Shown here piece by piece: positions 27,371-37,700 of a DNA stretch of 64,000 bases (positions within the stretch are counted from its first letter, which is position 1; every line of letters starts with the position of its first letter). The notes under the pieces were generated by a model. That model was given only the letters and a program-made list of their open reading frames with translations, was not told where the DNA came from and did no database searches. Location of the stretch: NCBI RefSeq assembly GCF_019145355.1, contig NZ_JAHSTY010000001.1:3547433-3611432 (forward strand), written 5' to 3'. This DNA is from Pseudomonas azadiae (GTDB taxonomy: Bacteria; Pseudomonadota; Gammaproteobacteria; Pseudomonadales; Pseudomonadaceae). Made by a program: the position numbers and the translations under genes.

Positions 27371-27673
27371 TCAGGCGATGGGCTGGTGAACGGTGACCAG
27401 TTTGGTGCCGTCGGGGAACGTGGCTTCCACCTGGATATCCGGGATCATTTCCGGGATGCCTTCCATGACCTGTTCGCGGCTGAGCAACGTGGTGCCGTAG
27501 TGCATCAGGTCGGCCACGGTGCGGCCATCGCGGGCGCCTTCCATCAAGGCCGCCGAAATGTAGGCGATGGTTTCCGGGTAGTTGAGCTTCACACCGCGTG
27601 CGAGGCGGCGTTCGGCGACTAAACCGGCGGTGAAGATCAGCAGTTTGTCTTTTTCCCGTGGGGTCAGGTCCAT
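27371..27673 (-). CDS. ureA: Urease gamma subunit
   Basis: The product has 100 residues beginning [23 protein letters not shown], the invariant UreA start. It is the smallest structural subunit of urease. It lies 9 bases before the acetyltransferase gene downstream and 84 bases after ureD, with a partial REP in that gap. Confidence 0.97.
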   Translation of the reverse strand: MDLTPREKDKLLIFTAGLVAERRLARGVKLNYPETIAYISAALMEGARDGRTVADLMHYGTTLLSREQVMEGIPEMIPDIQVEATFPDGTKLVTVHQPIA

Positions 27674-27719
27674 GGTTCAAGGTCCTTTAAATGCATTCTT
27701 AAATACACCGCAGATTCAA

Positions 27720-27747
27720 TGTGTGAGCTGGCAAGCCAGCTCCCACA
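27720..27747. repeat. Compact REP palindrome between ureD and ureA
   Basis: TGTGTGAGCTGGC and GCCAGCTCCCACA abut with only a few bases of loop. It looks like a REP pair whose spacer has been deleted. Confidence 0.7.
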
Positions 27748-27757
27748 GTTTTGATCT

Positions 27758-28597
27758 TCATGTGCTCCAGATTCTCGGTGATACCGCTTCCCGGCCCAAT
27801 ACGGCAGGGCGCAACAGCCGCCATAAATCAATCAACCAGGCCCGCGCCAGCAGCGCTTCACTGGCCAGGCAGCGCGCCACCAGCAAGCCGGGCAGTTGGG
27901 TCAAATCCCCGCGCACGGCATTGGGCAGGGCGCGGCATTGTTCAAGCAAGTCACTGTCGATTTCGCCGGTAAGCAACAGCGTGGCAAACACCGGTTGCCC
28001 GTCCAAGCCGATGGGCGAGTCGAGCAAGCCGTCGGCGCCGACGATGCGCTGGCGCTCATGCCAAAGCAACTGGCCGTCACGGCGGATATCCAGGTGCGAT
28101 TGAAAATGGCCCAGGTCGAAACGCTCGCCGCTGGCCGGGCGGCCGAGGGCGACTACGTCCCAGTAGAACAGGCGCGCATCGCCGTGCAGCTCGATGCGCG
28201 TGGTGAGTTCGGCCTGGGCGGCGCTGAAGACGATGGTTTCCTGGGGCAGCCATTCCAGCGTGGCGCCGGCTTCCACGGTCAGGTCCAACTGCTGGAACGC
28301 AGGGCCCTGGGCGCGATACCATTTGGCCGCGCCAGGGCTGGTCAATTGCGCCCAGGCGCCCGCGCCGACATGGGCGCTGATGTCCAGGCGGTCGCCACCG
28401 GCAATCCCGCCGGGCGGGTGCACGATGATGTGCTGGCACACCTCGGGGCCTTCGGCGTACAGGTGTTTTTGCACGCGCAACGGGCCGAGGTGGCGGCGCA
28501 TCACCGGCCGCGTGGTCTCGCCGAAACGCGCGTAGCCGAGTTCCAGCGCGGCGTGCCAGCTGGGGGTGAACAGGGCAGGGGAAACGGGCAGGTTCAT
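27758..28597 (-). CDS. ureD: Urease accessory protein UreD
   Basis: The product has 279 residues, typical for UreD/UreH. Conserved segments include [28 protein letters not shown] near the N-terminus, [10 protein letters not shown], and SPGAAKWYR. It binds apo-urease and passes nickel from UreG through a tunnel. It follows urtE by 30 bases, linking the urea transporter and urease genes in one series. Its partners ureEFG are in a separate operon at 9049-11440. Confidence 0.95.
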   Translation of the reverse strand: MNLPVSPALFTPSWHAALELGYARFGETTRPVMRRHLGPLRVQKHLYAEGPEVCQHIIVHPPGGIAGGDRLDISAHVGAGAWAQLTSPGAAKWYRAQGPAFQQLDLTVEAGATLEWLPQETIVFSAAQAELTTRIELHGDARLFYWDVVALGRPASGERFDLGHFQSHLDIRRDGQLLWHERQRIVGADGLLDSPIGLDGQPVFATLLLTGEIDSDLLEQCRALPNAVRGDLTQLPGLLVARCLASEALLARAWLIDLWRLLRPAVLGREAVSPRIWST

Positions 28598-28627
28598 GGT
28601 GTGTGCTTATTGTCGGGACGCCACAGA

Positions 28628-29326
28628 TTAGATGGTTACAAGACCACGTACACCTTCGGTTTGCATATTTTCCCCGCGGCCCTGCTGCACGATTTCGCCA
28701 CGGGACATCACCAGGTACTGGTCGGCCAGTTCGGCGGCAAAATCATAGAACTGCTCGACCAGCAGGATCGCCATATCGCCGCGCTCGGCGAGCTTCTTGA
28801 TCACCGCGCCGATCTCCTTGATCACCGACGGCTGGATGCCTTCGGTGGGCTCATCAAGGATCAGCAAGCGCGGACGGCTGGCCAGGGCACGGCCAATCGC
28901 CAACTGTTGCTGCTGGCCACCGGACAGGTCGCCGCCGCGCCGATGTTTCATCTGCAGCAACACCGGGAACAGTTCGTAGATAAACGCCGGGACTTCCTTG
29001 GCCTCGGAACCGGGAAAGCGCGACAGGCCCATCAGCAGGTTTTCTTCCACCGTCAGTCGCCCGAAAATTTCCCGACCCTGGGGCACGTAGGCGATCCCCG
29101 CATGCACGCGCTGGTGCGGCTTGAAGCCGGTGATGGCACGGCCTTCCCAATTCACCGTGCCTTCCTTGGCCGGCAGCAAACCCATCAGGCACTTGAGCAG
29201 AGTGGTCTTGCCCACGCCGTTACGGCCGAGCAGGCAGGTGACTTCGCCGATCTTCACGTCAAACGACAGCCCGCGCAGGATGTGGCTACCGCCGTAGTAC
29301 TGGTGCAGCTTGTCGACTTGCAACAT
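28628..29326 (-). CDS. urtE: Urea ABC transporter, ATP-binding protein UrtE
   Basis: The product has 232 residues starting MLQVDKLHQYYGGSH. It carries Walker A GRNGVGKT, the signature LSGGQQQQLA and Walker B LLILDEPTEGIQP, which is diagnostic for UrtE. It is the second ATPase of the urea importer, LivF-like. The urtD-urtE gap is about 340 bases and holds nested palindromes, so the downstream ureD and urtE may be set apart in expression from urtABCD. Confidence 0.95.
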   Translation of the reverse strand: MLQVDKLHQYYGGSHILRGLSFDVKIGEVTCLLGRNGVGKTTLLKCLMGLLPAKEGTVNWEGRAITGFKPHQRVHAGIAYVPQGREIFGRLTVEENLLMGLSRFPGSEAKEVPAFIYELFPVLLQMKHRRGGDLSGGQQQQLAIGRALASRPRLLILDEPTEGIQPSVIKEIGAVIKKLAERGDMAILLVEQFYDFAAELADQYLVMSRGEIVQQGRGENMQTEGVRGLVTI

Positions 29327-29368
29327 TCTCAAAACCTCCTCGACTCCCCCTGAGGGAACCGAATCAAC

Positions 29369-29643
29369 TGTGGGAGCTGGCTTGCCTGCGATAGCGGTGG
29401 CGAATACAACACCGTTATCTCAGCATAGGTATCTACACATTTTTGTAGTGAGCGGGCTTGTCCCGCGCTGGGCTGAAGCGGCCCCAAACCAGGCGAATTG
29501 GGTTTTTCTGAAACTGAGCGGTGTCTTTATTAGGGCGGCTTCGCAGCCCAGCGCGGGACAAGCCCGCTCACTACAAGGAGATTTGTCAGCCTTTGAACAT
29601 TGTGTAGATACCTATGGTTATCGCAGGCAAGCCAGCTCCCACA
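29369..29643. repeat. Triply nested palindrome between urtD and urtE
   Basis: The outer arms are a GTGGGAGC-type REP pair (29369 and 29643). Inside them is an exact 16-base inverted repeat CATAGGTATCTACACA (29424-29439) and its complement (29601-29616). Inside that lies a TGTAGTGAGCGGGCTTG-type long inverted repeat (29444-29575). The 275 bases are thus three palindromes around one centre, inside an operon. Confidence 0.85.
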
Positions 29644-29664
29644 TAAAGCAAGTTTGCGGCCGGG

Positions 29665-30486
29665 TCAGCGGCCGAGGTACACCTCGATCACGCGCTCATC
29701 GGCCTGCACCTGCTCCAGCGAGCCTTCGGCCAATACGCTGCCCTGGTGCAACACCGTCACATGGTCGGCAATCGAGCCGACAAACCCCATGTCGTGTTCC
29801 ACCACCATCAGCGAGTGCTTGCCCGCCAGGCGCTTGAACAGTTCGGCGGTGAACTCGGTTTCGGCGTCGGTCATGCCCGCCACCGGTTCATCCAGCAATA
29901 ACAGTTGCGGGTCTTGCATCAGCAGCATGCCGATTTCGAGGAACTGCTTCTGGCCGTGGGACAGCAAGCCGGCCTGGCGATGCAGCGAGGCCGTGAGGCG
30001 AATGGTGTCGAGCACTTCACCGATGCGGTCCTTTTGCTCGCCGCTCAGGCGCGCGCGCAGGCTGGCCCATACCGACTTGTCGGTCTTCTGCGCCAGCTCC
30101 AGGTTTTCGAACACGCTGAGGGCTTCGAACACCGTGGGTTTCTGGAACTTGCGGCCGATGCCGGCCTGGGCGATTTGCACTTCGCTCAGGCGGGTCAAGT
30201 CGAGGTTCTCGCCAAACCAGGCGGTGCCGTGGCTGGGGCGGGTCTTGCCGGTGATCACGTCCATCAGCGTGGTCTTGCCTGCGCCGTTGGGGCCGATGAT
30301 GCAGCGCAATTCGCCGACGCCGATGTACAGGTTCAGGTCGTTGAGCGCCTTGAAACCGTCAAAGCTGACGCTGATGTCTTCCAGGCTCAAAATGGTGCCG
30401 TGGCGGGTGTCGAGGCCCTTGCCCGCGGCCTGGCCAAGGCCGATCGCATCGCGGCCGCTGCCCGCATCGAAAATAGGTTCAAGCAT
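29665..30486 (-). CDS. urtD: Urea ABC transporter, ATP-binding protein UrtD
   Basis: The product has 273 residues from ATG 30486, with GAGGA 6 bases upstream. An ATG at 30498 overlapping the urtC stop is an alternative. Walker A is GPNGAGKT, the signature is LLSHGQKQFLE, and Walker B is LLLLDEPVAGMTD, the LivG-like half of the urea importer. The N-terminal 30 residues are an extra leader of unclear use. The frame remains open far upstream, which is accidental overlap with urtC. Confidence 0.95.
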   Translation of the reverse strand: MLEPIFDAGSGRDAIGLGQAAGKGLDTRHGTILSLEDISVSFDGFKALNDLNLYIGVGELRCIIGPNGAGKTTLMDVITGKTRPSHGTAWFGENLDLTRLSEVQIAQAGIGRKFQKPTVFEALSVFENLELAQKTDKSVWASLRARLSGEQKDRIGEVLDTIRLTASLHRQAGLLSHGQKQFLEIGMLLMQDPQLLLLDEPVAGMTDAETEFTAELFKRLAGKHSLMVVEHDMGFVGSIADHVTVLHQGSVLAEGSLEQVQADERVIEVYLGR

Positions 30487-30494
30487 GACGTTCC

Positions 30495-31562
30495 TCATTT
30501 CTTCAGCAGGCCGATGACGCCCTTCGGCACATACAGGGTGACGATGATGAACAGCGCTCCCAGGAAGAACAGCCAGTATTCCGGGAAGGCCACGGTGAAC
30601 CAGCTCTTCATGCCATTGACCACGCCGGCGCCGAGCAACGGCCCGATCAGCGTGCCGCGCCCACCCAGGGCCACCCACACGGCGGCTTCGATGGAGTTGG
30701 TCGGCGACATTTCGCTGGGGTTGATGATGCCCACCTGCGGCACATACAACGCGCCCGCCAAACCGCACAGCACCGCGCTCAACACCCACACGAACAGCTT
30801 GAAACCACGCGGGTCGTAGCCGCAGAACATCAGGCGGTTCTCGGCGTCGCGCAAGGCGGTCAATACCCGGCCGAACTTGCTGCGTGCCAGGCGCCAGCCG
30901 ATGAACAGGCTCGTGACCAGCAGCAGCACCGTGGCGACAAACAACACCGCGCGCGTGCCCGGTTCGGTGATGCCGAAGCCGAGGATGCTGCGGAAATTGG
31001 TGAAGCCGTTGTTTCCGCCGAAGCCGGTCTCGTTGCGAAAAAACAGCAGCATCCCGGCAAAGGTCAGGGCCTGGGTCATGATCGAGAAATACACGCCCTT
31101 GATCCGCGAACGGAAGGCGAAGAACCCGAATACCAGCGCCAGCACGCCTGGCGCCAGCACCACCAGGCACAAGGCCCAGAGGAAGTGCTGGGTGCCGACC
31201 CAGTACCAGGGCAATTCGGTCCACGACAGGAACGTCATGAACGCCGGCAACTCATCGCCGGACGCCTGGCGCATCAGGTACATGCCCATCGCGTAGCCGC
31301 CCAGGGCAAAGAACAAACCGTGGCCGAGGGACAACATCCCGGCGTAGCCCCACACCAGGTCCAACGCCAGGGCGACAATGGCGTAACACAGGATCTTGCC
31401 CACCAACGTCAGCGTATAGGCCGACACGTGCAGCGGGTTTTCCGGCGACAGCAGGGAGCACAACGGCAAGGCCAGCAGCAGGATCAGGATGATCGCACCG
31501 GCGGCAATCGTCACCTTGGGACCGGCCTTTTGCGTGGCCGTAAGCATCAGTGGCTGGTTCAT
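30495..31562 (-). CDS. urtC: Urea ABC transporter, permease UrtC
   Basis: The product has 355 residues with about nine or ten membrane segments. The LivM-type motif DLVWGYAGMLSLGHGLFFALGGY is near residue 67, and the ATPase contact RVLTALRDAENRLMFCGYD is near residue 235. It forms the membrane channel with UrtB. The ATG at 31562 overlaps the urtB stop by one base (TGATG). Confidence 0.95.
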   Translation of the reverse strand: MNQPLMLTATQKAGPKVTIAAGAIILILLLALPLCSLLSPENPLHVSAYTLTLVGKILCYAIVALALDLVWGYAGMLSLGHGLFFALGGYAMGMYLMRQASGDELPAFMTFLSWTELPWYWVGTQHFLWALCLVVLAPGVLALVFGFFAFRSRIKGVYFSIMTQALTFAGMLLFFRNETGFGGNNGFTNFRSILGFGITEPGTRAVLFVATVLLLVTSLFIGWRLARSKFGRVLTALRDAENRLMFCGYDPRGFKLFVWVLSAVLCGLAGALYVPQVGIINPSEMSPTNSIEAAVWVALGGRGTLIGPLLGAGVVNGMKSWFTVAFPEYWLFFLGALFIIVTLYVPKGVIGLLKK

Positions 31563-33064
31563 CAGTCGATCACCCGTCCTTTCAGTGCGAAGAGTCCCTG
31601 CGGGCGTTTCTGGATAAACAGAATGATCAGCGCGAGGATCAGGATCTTGCCGAGCACGGCGCCGATCTGCGGCTCCAGGATTTTGTTGGCGATGCCCAGG
31701 CCGAAGGCCGCCAGCACGCTGCCGGCCAACTGGCCCACGCCACCGAGTACCACGACGAGAAACGAGTCGATGATGTAGCTCTGGCCGAGGTCGGGGCCGA
31801 CGTTGCCGATCTGGCTCAGCGCCACGCCGCCCAAGCCTGCAATGCCCGAACCCAGGCCAAACGCGAGCATGTCCACGCGCCCGGTGGGCACGCCGCAGCA
31901 GGCGGCCATGTTGCGGTTCTGGGTGACGGCGCGCACGTTGAGGCCCAGGCGCGTCTTGTTCAGCAGCAGCCAGGTCAGCAGCACCACGCACAGCGCGAAT
32001 GCGATGATCACGATGCGGTTGTAGGGCAGCACCAGGTTGGGCAGCACTTGAATGCCACCGGACAACCACGCGGGGTTGGACACTTCGACGTTCTGTGCAC
32101 CGAACACCAGGCGCACCAGCTGGATCAGCATCAGGCTGATGCCCCAGGTGGCGAGCAGGGTTTCCAGCGGGCGCCCATAGAGGTGACGAATCACCGTGCG
32201 TTCCAGGGCCATGCCGATGGCGGCCGTGACAAAAAACGCCACCGGCAGCGCGATCAACGGGTAGAACTCGATGGCTTGCGGCACATAGCGCTGCATCATC
32301 AGTTGCACCACGTAGGTGGAATACGCGCCGAGCATCAGCATCTCGCCGTGGGCCATATTGATCACGCCGAGCAGGCCGAAGGTGATCGCCAGGCCCAGGG
32401 CGGCCAACAGCAGTATGGAACCCAGGGACATGCCGCTGAAGGCCTGCCCGAGGATCTCGCCCATCATCAGTTTGCGTTTGACTTGGGCCAGGCTGGTTTC
32501 GGCGGCAGTGTGCACGGCGGCGTCGGTTTCGACGCCCGGCGCCAGCAGCGCTTCGAGGCGTGTGCGGGCCAGCGGGTCGCCAGTGTTGCCGAGCAAGCGC
32601 ACGGCGGCGAGGCGCACCGCCGGGTCAGGGTCCACCAGTTGCAGGTTGGCCAGGGCCAGGCTGAGGGCGGTGTGCACGTCCTCGTCGGTTTCGGCGGCGA
32701 CTCGCTGGTCGAGGAATTTGAGTTGCGCCGGTTGCGCGCTTTTTTGCAGGGTTTGCGCGGCCGCCAGGCGTACCTTGGGGTCGGCGGCGAGCAGTTGCTG
32801 GCTGGCCCTTACGTTGTCGATCAGGCCGCGCAGGCGGTTATTCAGGCGTACGGTTTTTACTTCGCCGTTGAGTGTGAGTTGGCCTTGCTGCAGGGCATCC
32901 ACCAGCTCGATGCGCGCCGGGTCGGGCTGGGCGGCCCAGTCCTGGAGGAGTTTGGCTTGTTGCGCCGGGTTGGCGGACAGGAAGTCTTCGGCGTCGCCGG
33001 CGTGTGCGCCTAAAGGCAGCAATAGCAAGGCGGCGAGAATGAGGCGATAAAGGGCAGTGGGCAT
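31562..33064 (-). CDS. urtB: Urea ABC transporter, permease UrtB, with long N-terminal periplasmic-type extension
   Basis: The product has 500 residues. The C-terminal ~290 are a LivH-like permease (LLGVINMAHGEMLMLGAYSTY near 250). The N-terminal ~200 begin with a signal-like segment ending PLGAHAGDAED and contain HEAT-like repeats with the pattern D-P-A-V-R-L-A-A-V-R-L-L-G. Such an extension is common in proteobacterial UrtB and is likely periplasmic. It starts at ATG 33064, upstream of a REP pair that separates it from urtA. Confidence 0.94.
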   Translation of the reverse strand: MPTALYRLILAALLLLPLGAHAGDAEDFLSANPAQQAKLLQDWAAQPDPARIELVDALQQGQLTLNGEVKTVRLNNRLRGLIDNVRASQQLLAADPKVRLAAAQTLQKSAQPAQLKFLDQRVAAETDEDVHTALSLALANLQLVDPDPAVRLAAVRLLGNTGDPLARTRLEALLAPGVETDAAVHTAAETSLAQVKRKLMMGEILGQAFSGMSLGSILLLAALGLAITFGLLGVINMAHGEMLMLGAYSTYVVQLMMQRYVPQAIEFYPLIALPVAFFVTAAIGMALERTVIRHLYGRPLETLLATWGISLMLIQLVRLVFGAQNVEVSNPAWLSGGIQVLPNLVLPYNRIVIIAFALCVVLLTWLLLNKTRLGLNVRAVTQNRNMAACCGVPTGRVDMLAFGLGSGIAGLGGVALSQIGNVGPDLGQSYIIDSFLVVVLGGVGQLAGSVLAAFGLGIANKILEPQIGAVLGKILILALIILFIQKRPQGLFALKGRVID

Positions 33065-33088
33065 AGTCTTGAGCCTTGCTCGAACAAA

Positions 33089-33167
33089 TGTGGGAGCTGG
33101 CTTGCCTGCGATAGCGCAGCGCCAGGCACACCGAGTTGCCTTCATCGCAGGCAAGCCAGCTCCCACA
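33089..33167. repeat. REP pair between urtA and urtB
   Basis: Inverted arms TGTGGGAGCTGGCTTGCCTG and CAGGCAAGCCAGCTCCCACA have a short spacer. They follow the binding-protein gene urtA, as the liv REP pair follows livK. Confidence 0.85.
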
Positions 33168-33215
33168 GGGTTTGTGTTGGCTTCAGGTGTTCAGCCTGGG
33201 CCAACACCCCTTGGC

Positions 33216-34481
33216 TTAGTTGCTTTTCACGGCATGGTCCGGCTTCTTGTCATTGCCAGGAATGTACGGGCTCCACGGCTGTGCGCGGATCGGCTCCTGG
33301 GTCTGCCACACCACCGAAAACTGCCCATCGGCCTGGATCTCGCCGATCATCACGGGTTTGTGCAGGTGGTGGTTGGTCTTGTCCATGGTCAGGGTGAAAC
33401 CCGACGGCGCGTCGAAGGTTTGTCCGGCCAAGGCTTCACGCACTTTGTCGACGTCGGTGGATTTGGCTTTCTCGGCCGCCTGCGCCCACATATGGATGCC
33501 CACATAGGTGGCTTCCATCGGGTCGTTGGTCACGGCTTTGTCCGCGCCCGGCAGGTTGTGTTTTTTGGCGTAGGCCTTCCAGTCGGCGACGAATTTCTGG
33601 TTCACCGGGTTTTCCACCGACTGGAAGTAGTTCCAGGCCGCGAGGTTGCCCACCAGCGGCTTGGTGTCGATGCCGCGCAGTTCTTCTTCACCCACGGAGA
33701 AGGCCACCACCGGTACGTCGGTCGCTTTCAAGCCCTGGTTGGCCAGCTCTTTGTAGAACGGCACGTTGGAGTCGCCGTTCACGGTGGAGATCACCGCCGT
33801 CTTGCCGCCGGCCGAGAATTTCTTGATGTTGGCGACGATGGTCTGGTAGTCGGCATGCCCGAACGGGGTGTAGACCTCTTCGATGTCTTTATCCGCCACA
33901 CCTTTGGAATGCAGGAAGGCGCGCAGGATCTTGTTGGTGGTGCGCGGGTACACATAGTCGGTGCCCAGCAGGAAGAAACGCTTGGCGCTGCCGCCTTCTT
34001 CGCTCATCAGGTATTCCACCGCCGGGATCGCCTGCTGGTTCGGCGCTGCACCGGTATAGAACACGTTCGGCGACATCTCTTCGCCTTCGTATTGCACCGG
34101 GTAGAACAGCAGGCCGTTGAGTTCTTCGAACACCGGCAGCACCGATTTACGCGACACCGAGGTCCAGCAACCGAACACCACGGCGACCTTGTCCTGGGTC
34201 AGCAGCTGGCGGCCTTTTTCAGCGAACAGCGGCCAGTTCGACGCCGGGTCGACCACCACTGGTTCGAGCATCTTGCCGTTCACCCCGCCCTTGGCGTTGA
34301 TCTCGTCGATGGTCATCAGCGCCATGTCTTTGAGCGACGTTTCGGAGATGGCCATGGTCCCGGACAACGAGTGCAGGATGCCGACCTTGATGGTCTCGGC
34401 GGCCTGCACGGTCCAGGTCAGGCCCATGGCAACGATGGATGCCGAAAGAGTGAAAGCCTTGATCAAGCTGCGACGCTGCAT
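33216..34481 (-). CDS. urtA: Urea ABC transporter, periplasmic urea-binding protein UrtA
   Basis: The product has 421 residues. The N-terminus has a twin-arginine-like signal (RRSLIKAF at 3-10, hydrophobic core, cleavage near VQA-A, residue 27). The mature part begins with ETIKVGILHSLSGTMAISE, the UrtA hallmark, and holds the conserved GCWTSVSRKSVLPVFE segment. It binds urea and feeds UrtBC. It is the first gene of the urt-ure series, with a sigma-54-like promoter upstream. Confidence 0.96.
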   Translation of the reverse strand: MQRRSLIKAFTLSASIVAMGLTWTVQAAETIKVGILHSLSGTMAISETSLKDMALMTIDEINAKGGVNGKMLEPVVVDPASNWPLFAEKGRQLLTQDKVAVVFGCWTSVSRKSVLPVFEELNGLLFYPVQYEGEEMSPNVFYTGAAPNQQAIPAVEYLMSEEGGSAKRFFLLGTDYVYPRTTNKILRAFLHSKGVADKDIEEVYTPFGHADYQTIVANIKKFSAGGKTAVISTVNGDSNVPFYKELANQGLKATDVPVVAFSVGEEELRGIDTKPLVGNLAAWNYFQSVENPVNQKFVADWKAYAKKHNLPGADKAVTNDPMEATYVGIHMWAQAAEKAKSTDVDKVREALAGQTFDAPSGFTLTMDKTNHHLHKPVMIGEIQADGQFSVVWQTQEPIRAQPWSPYIPGNDKKPDHAVKSN

Positions 34482-34542
34482 GGTGCGATCTCCGTGATCG
34501 ATTGTTTTTGGACGGCAGGTAGGAGGCGTTGCAGAGTAGATA

Positions 34543-34557
34543 GCAAGGGCTGTGCCT
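34543..34557 (-). promoter_or_regulatory. Putative sigma-54 promoter of urtABCDE-ureDABC
   Basis: On the minus strand the element reads AGGCAC-N5-TTGC, one mismatch from the consensus, with the invariant GG and GC correctly spaced. It is 62-76 bases upstream of the urtA ATG. Confidence 0.6.
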
Positions 34558-34611
34558 AAGTCGCAAAACCGTGCACGCCGGGGCTGGCGAAGACCGCGGC
34601 TGTTGTGTGAC

Positions 34612-34626
34612 GCACCATTGTGGCGC
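34612..34626. promoter_or_regulatory. NtrC-like dyad upstream of urtA
   Basis: GCACC-N5-GGCGC differs from the dyad core GCACC-N5-GGTGC at one base. It lies 55 bases beyond the putative -24 element, a usual enhancer distance. Confidence 0.45.
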
Positions 34627-34784
34627 TCGCCAGGAGGGTGCGGGCACGTCTGTGTGCTGTTGTGGTGCCGGTTTTTATCTATGTAGCGCCCTTGAGGAGG
34701 GGCTCGCTTTCAAGATGTGAGCACATTCAGCGCCTGCCCTTGGGGTCGGCCTGTTTCATCGACTTATGTTTTGAGGTGGACCCA

Positions 34785-37700
34785 TTGGAAGAACCGTCAA
34801 ACCGCGACAAACGCGCCGCCGCGCAGCGCGGCCATGCCAAGTTAGGTAAGCTCACGCCGGCCTTTGCCAGCGCCGATGATGTGGCTCGCTATATTCATGG
34901 GCGCGTGGGGCTCAACCTGCAAGTCGAATACGGCAGCGTTATCATGCGGCGCCTGGGCGATGGCAAGTTTCTCGGCACTGAACCCATACCGGACCGCGCC
35001 ACCGTGTTTGGCTTTGACCTGCTGCTCGACCACAACCCACGTACCGGTGCGTACCTGAGTCCCGAGGGCTACGAGGTCGTCGCCAGTTGGCATGTGCATC
35101 CCAATACGACCGCGAACGTCACACGCCTGAACCCCAAATGGACCGCGCACCAGATCACGGCGTTCCAGGATTTCTATTCCACGCCGGACATCATCTTTAA
35201 CCATCAACATCGTCACGAGTTCAGAACCGCCTATTTGTCGGGGCCGCAGGGCACGCTGCTCAAATTCCAATTTAATGAATCTCCCGGCGCGTCCGACTAT
35301 GTGCGCTGGCTCCAGACCGAAGGTAGTTTCGATTCTCTCGATGCCCATGACGGCACGTTGGAAGGCTTCTACAAAAAACTGGCTTCGGTTGGGCAACTAG
35401 TGTTTTTACACTCCAGCCCTTACTGGGGCGGTTCGCTGGGAGCGGTGCCAGCCAATTGGAAACCTTACCAGCCCTGGCCAGTCTTCAAGGAGGTGGACGG
35501 CGCGGTGGCGCTGGCCTGGTCACGAATCCAGCGCAAGCCCACGGTTCGCCAACGCGTGCTGATCCTGCAGGCGGATACACTGGACAATTACGTTGCCACT
35601 GAGCCCGAGCAGGTCGAGGGTGCGGCGCAGGCTTTGCCGGTGTTGCCGGTTGGGTACCACTTGTACGCTATCTACGTGCATTCGCGGCCCCTGCCGGGCA
35701 ATTACCCGGAATACGAAGCCTGGCTGTACAAAAACTTCATCAGCCCGCTGGAACTGGCGCAGCACATCGCACAGTTTCGTCAGTACAGCCTGGGACCGCA
35801 GTCGACCCTTGGCGTCTCGCTGTATATCCGCATGCGTGACGAAGCGGTCCTGCGCTACCGTTTTTCCGGTTCGGCGCTGGAGTCTCAGTTGTTTATCGAA
35901 GACGAAGACGGCGTAGTGCGTGACAACGGCATCCAGGCCACGCTGCAAGACGGTTCGCTATTGACGCGCGGCTTTGTCGCCCTGGTGGCCGCCGCCGGTG
36001 AGTTGAGCGTGGAAAAGACCAGCGCGTTGTGGGACCTGCCCGGTGTGGTCGATGAGCATTGGGTGCCCTATTCGACGGTGCCCTTGCTCACGTTGAGCCC
36101 GGCGTTTTTATCGGCCGACGATGCGGCCCGTTATGCACACACGCGGATCGGCACGCTGCGCGAGCAGGAGATGGGTGGGCTGATCCTGCAGCGCCGCGAC
36201 GGTCGTTTCGCGATTACCGAGCCGGCGCCAACGGGCGTGCGGCCCTTCACGTTTGCCGGGCGGTGCCCGTTGGATCGCCAGAACAAACCGATCATCCTCA
36301 ACCCAAACCATCGCCTGCACGGGCGCTACGGGTCGCGGCTGGCGCTGTCGCTTACCGAGCCCAGCTACGCCGCGAAGTATAAATGGACCCGCGAAGGCAC
36401 CGAACTCTACGGCCAGATGTTCCATCCCCAGGACGTCGCCGACCTGCTGGCCGCGGAGTGTGTGGGTTATCTTTCCGGCACCGAAGACAGCCTGATTGCG
36501 CTGGCGCCGGCCACCACCACGGCGGCGTGGCGGCAAGTGTGGCAAGCCGGTTCGACGGGAGGCGACAGCGCCATCGCCAAGAGCCTCGCCGATGGCACCC
36601 GAACCAGCGCCGATGTGGTCAGGACACTGGCCGAATGCGGCACGCTGCGTGTGGTGATCGGCAATGCGCTGTGGGGGCCGGCGGGTTTTGTCGAAATGGA
36701 TTGGGTGCCAAGTGAACGGGTACTGCGGTTCCAGCGACCCGAGACGGTCAGCCACGGGCCGATTTTCGCCAGCGCCGATTTGGCCGCCAGCGATGTGCTG
36801 CGCAGCGACCCCCTCGACCACGGCGAGCGTTATGTCGGCCGCTATTTCGGTTTTATCCTCAAGCATCGCCTGCGCGAAGAATACGTTGCCAGCGAGCTGA
36901 TTCCGGTCACCACTAAGTCGCCGCTGCTGTCCCTCACCAGTCTGTATGGAACGCGCCTGCCGGAAGGCTTCGCGTGCCACGCGCTGTATTACGCCTGCCC
37001 TTTGGCGAGGAGTGGTTCGGCGTATTGGTTGCAACGTTTTTTCATTGAACTACGCGACTTGAGCGAAGCCATCACCCAGGCGCGTGCCAACGCAACCCTG
37101 CCGCCACTGGGTGCGCCGGTGTATATCGCACCGCCCGCCGGCGCATTACTGTGTTACCAATCGCCGACGGTGAAGGCGATATTCGAAGCGCTGAGCGAAG
37201 CAGACGATGCGGTGACCCTGCAAGGCATGCTGGACGTGGGCACGTTGACGCCGGAGCAGGTGGTACGACGGGTCGCGGCCTCGGGCCATCTGCAGGTGAT
37301 CCAGACGAGCCATTGTTGGGATCGCCGTGGCACCGTGCCGGCGCTGTGGCAGGCTTTTGAACACCTGCCACGGCGGCGGCTGAGTCCGGCATTTTTAACC
37401 ATGGACGACGCCGCGCGTTATGCCCGGCGGCGCGTACTGCCGACGCTGAAGGACGCCTACGGTGGGGTTATCCTGCGGCGCGATGACGGTTGGTTTGTCG
37501 TCACCGAACCGGTGCGGGTGCTCGATGACGTGTTCGATATCAAGTGGATTTTCCCCGATGAGTTGGTGAACCGCGGCCTCTACCCACCGCGCACGGCGGT
37601 GGTTGCCAGTTACCACTCAAGACCGCGCCGGCAATGGCCGTTTGTGCTTTCGCCGGCGGAGTCGACGGTGTACGGCAATATGTTTTCCACGCGTCTGCTC

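Larger units (their letters stand above)
34482..34784. other. Divergent control region between urtA and the seven-module protein gene
   Basis: The 303 bases hold the urtA sigma-54-like promoter (34543-34557) and an NtrC-like dyad (34612-34626) on the minus-strand side. The frame of the plus-strand gene is open from about 34620, but no good ribosome site precedes the in-frame starts before 34785. A promoter for the plus-strand gene could not be assigned. Confidence 0.5.

Noticed and set aside
29369..29643. CRISPR array or insertion sequence
   Set aside because: The repeats are inverted and nested rather than regularly spaced direct repeats, and there is no transposase gene.
29665..31224. A fused UrtC-UrtD protein
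   Set aside because: The upstream part of the open frame is out of phase with the real urtC reading frame. urtD has its own start and ribosome site at 30486.
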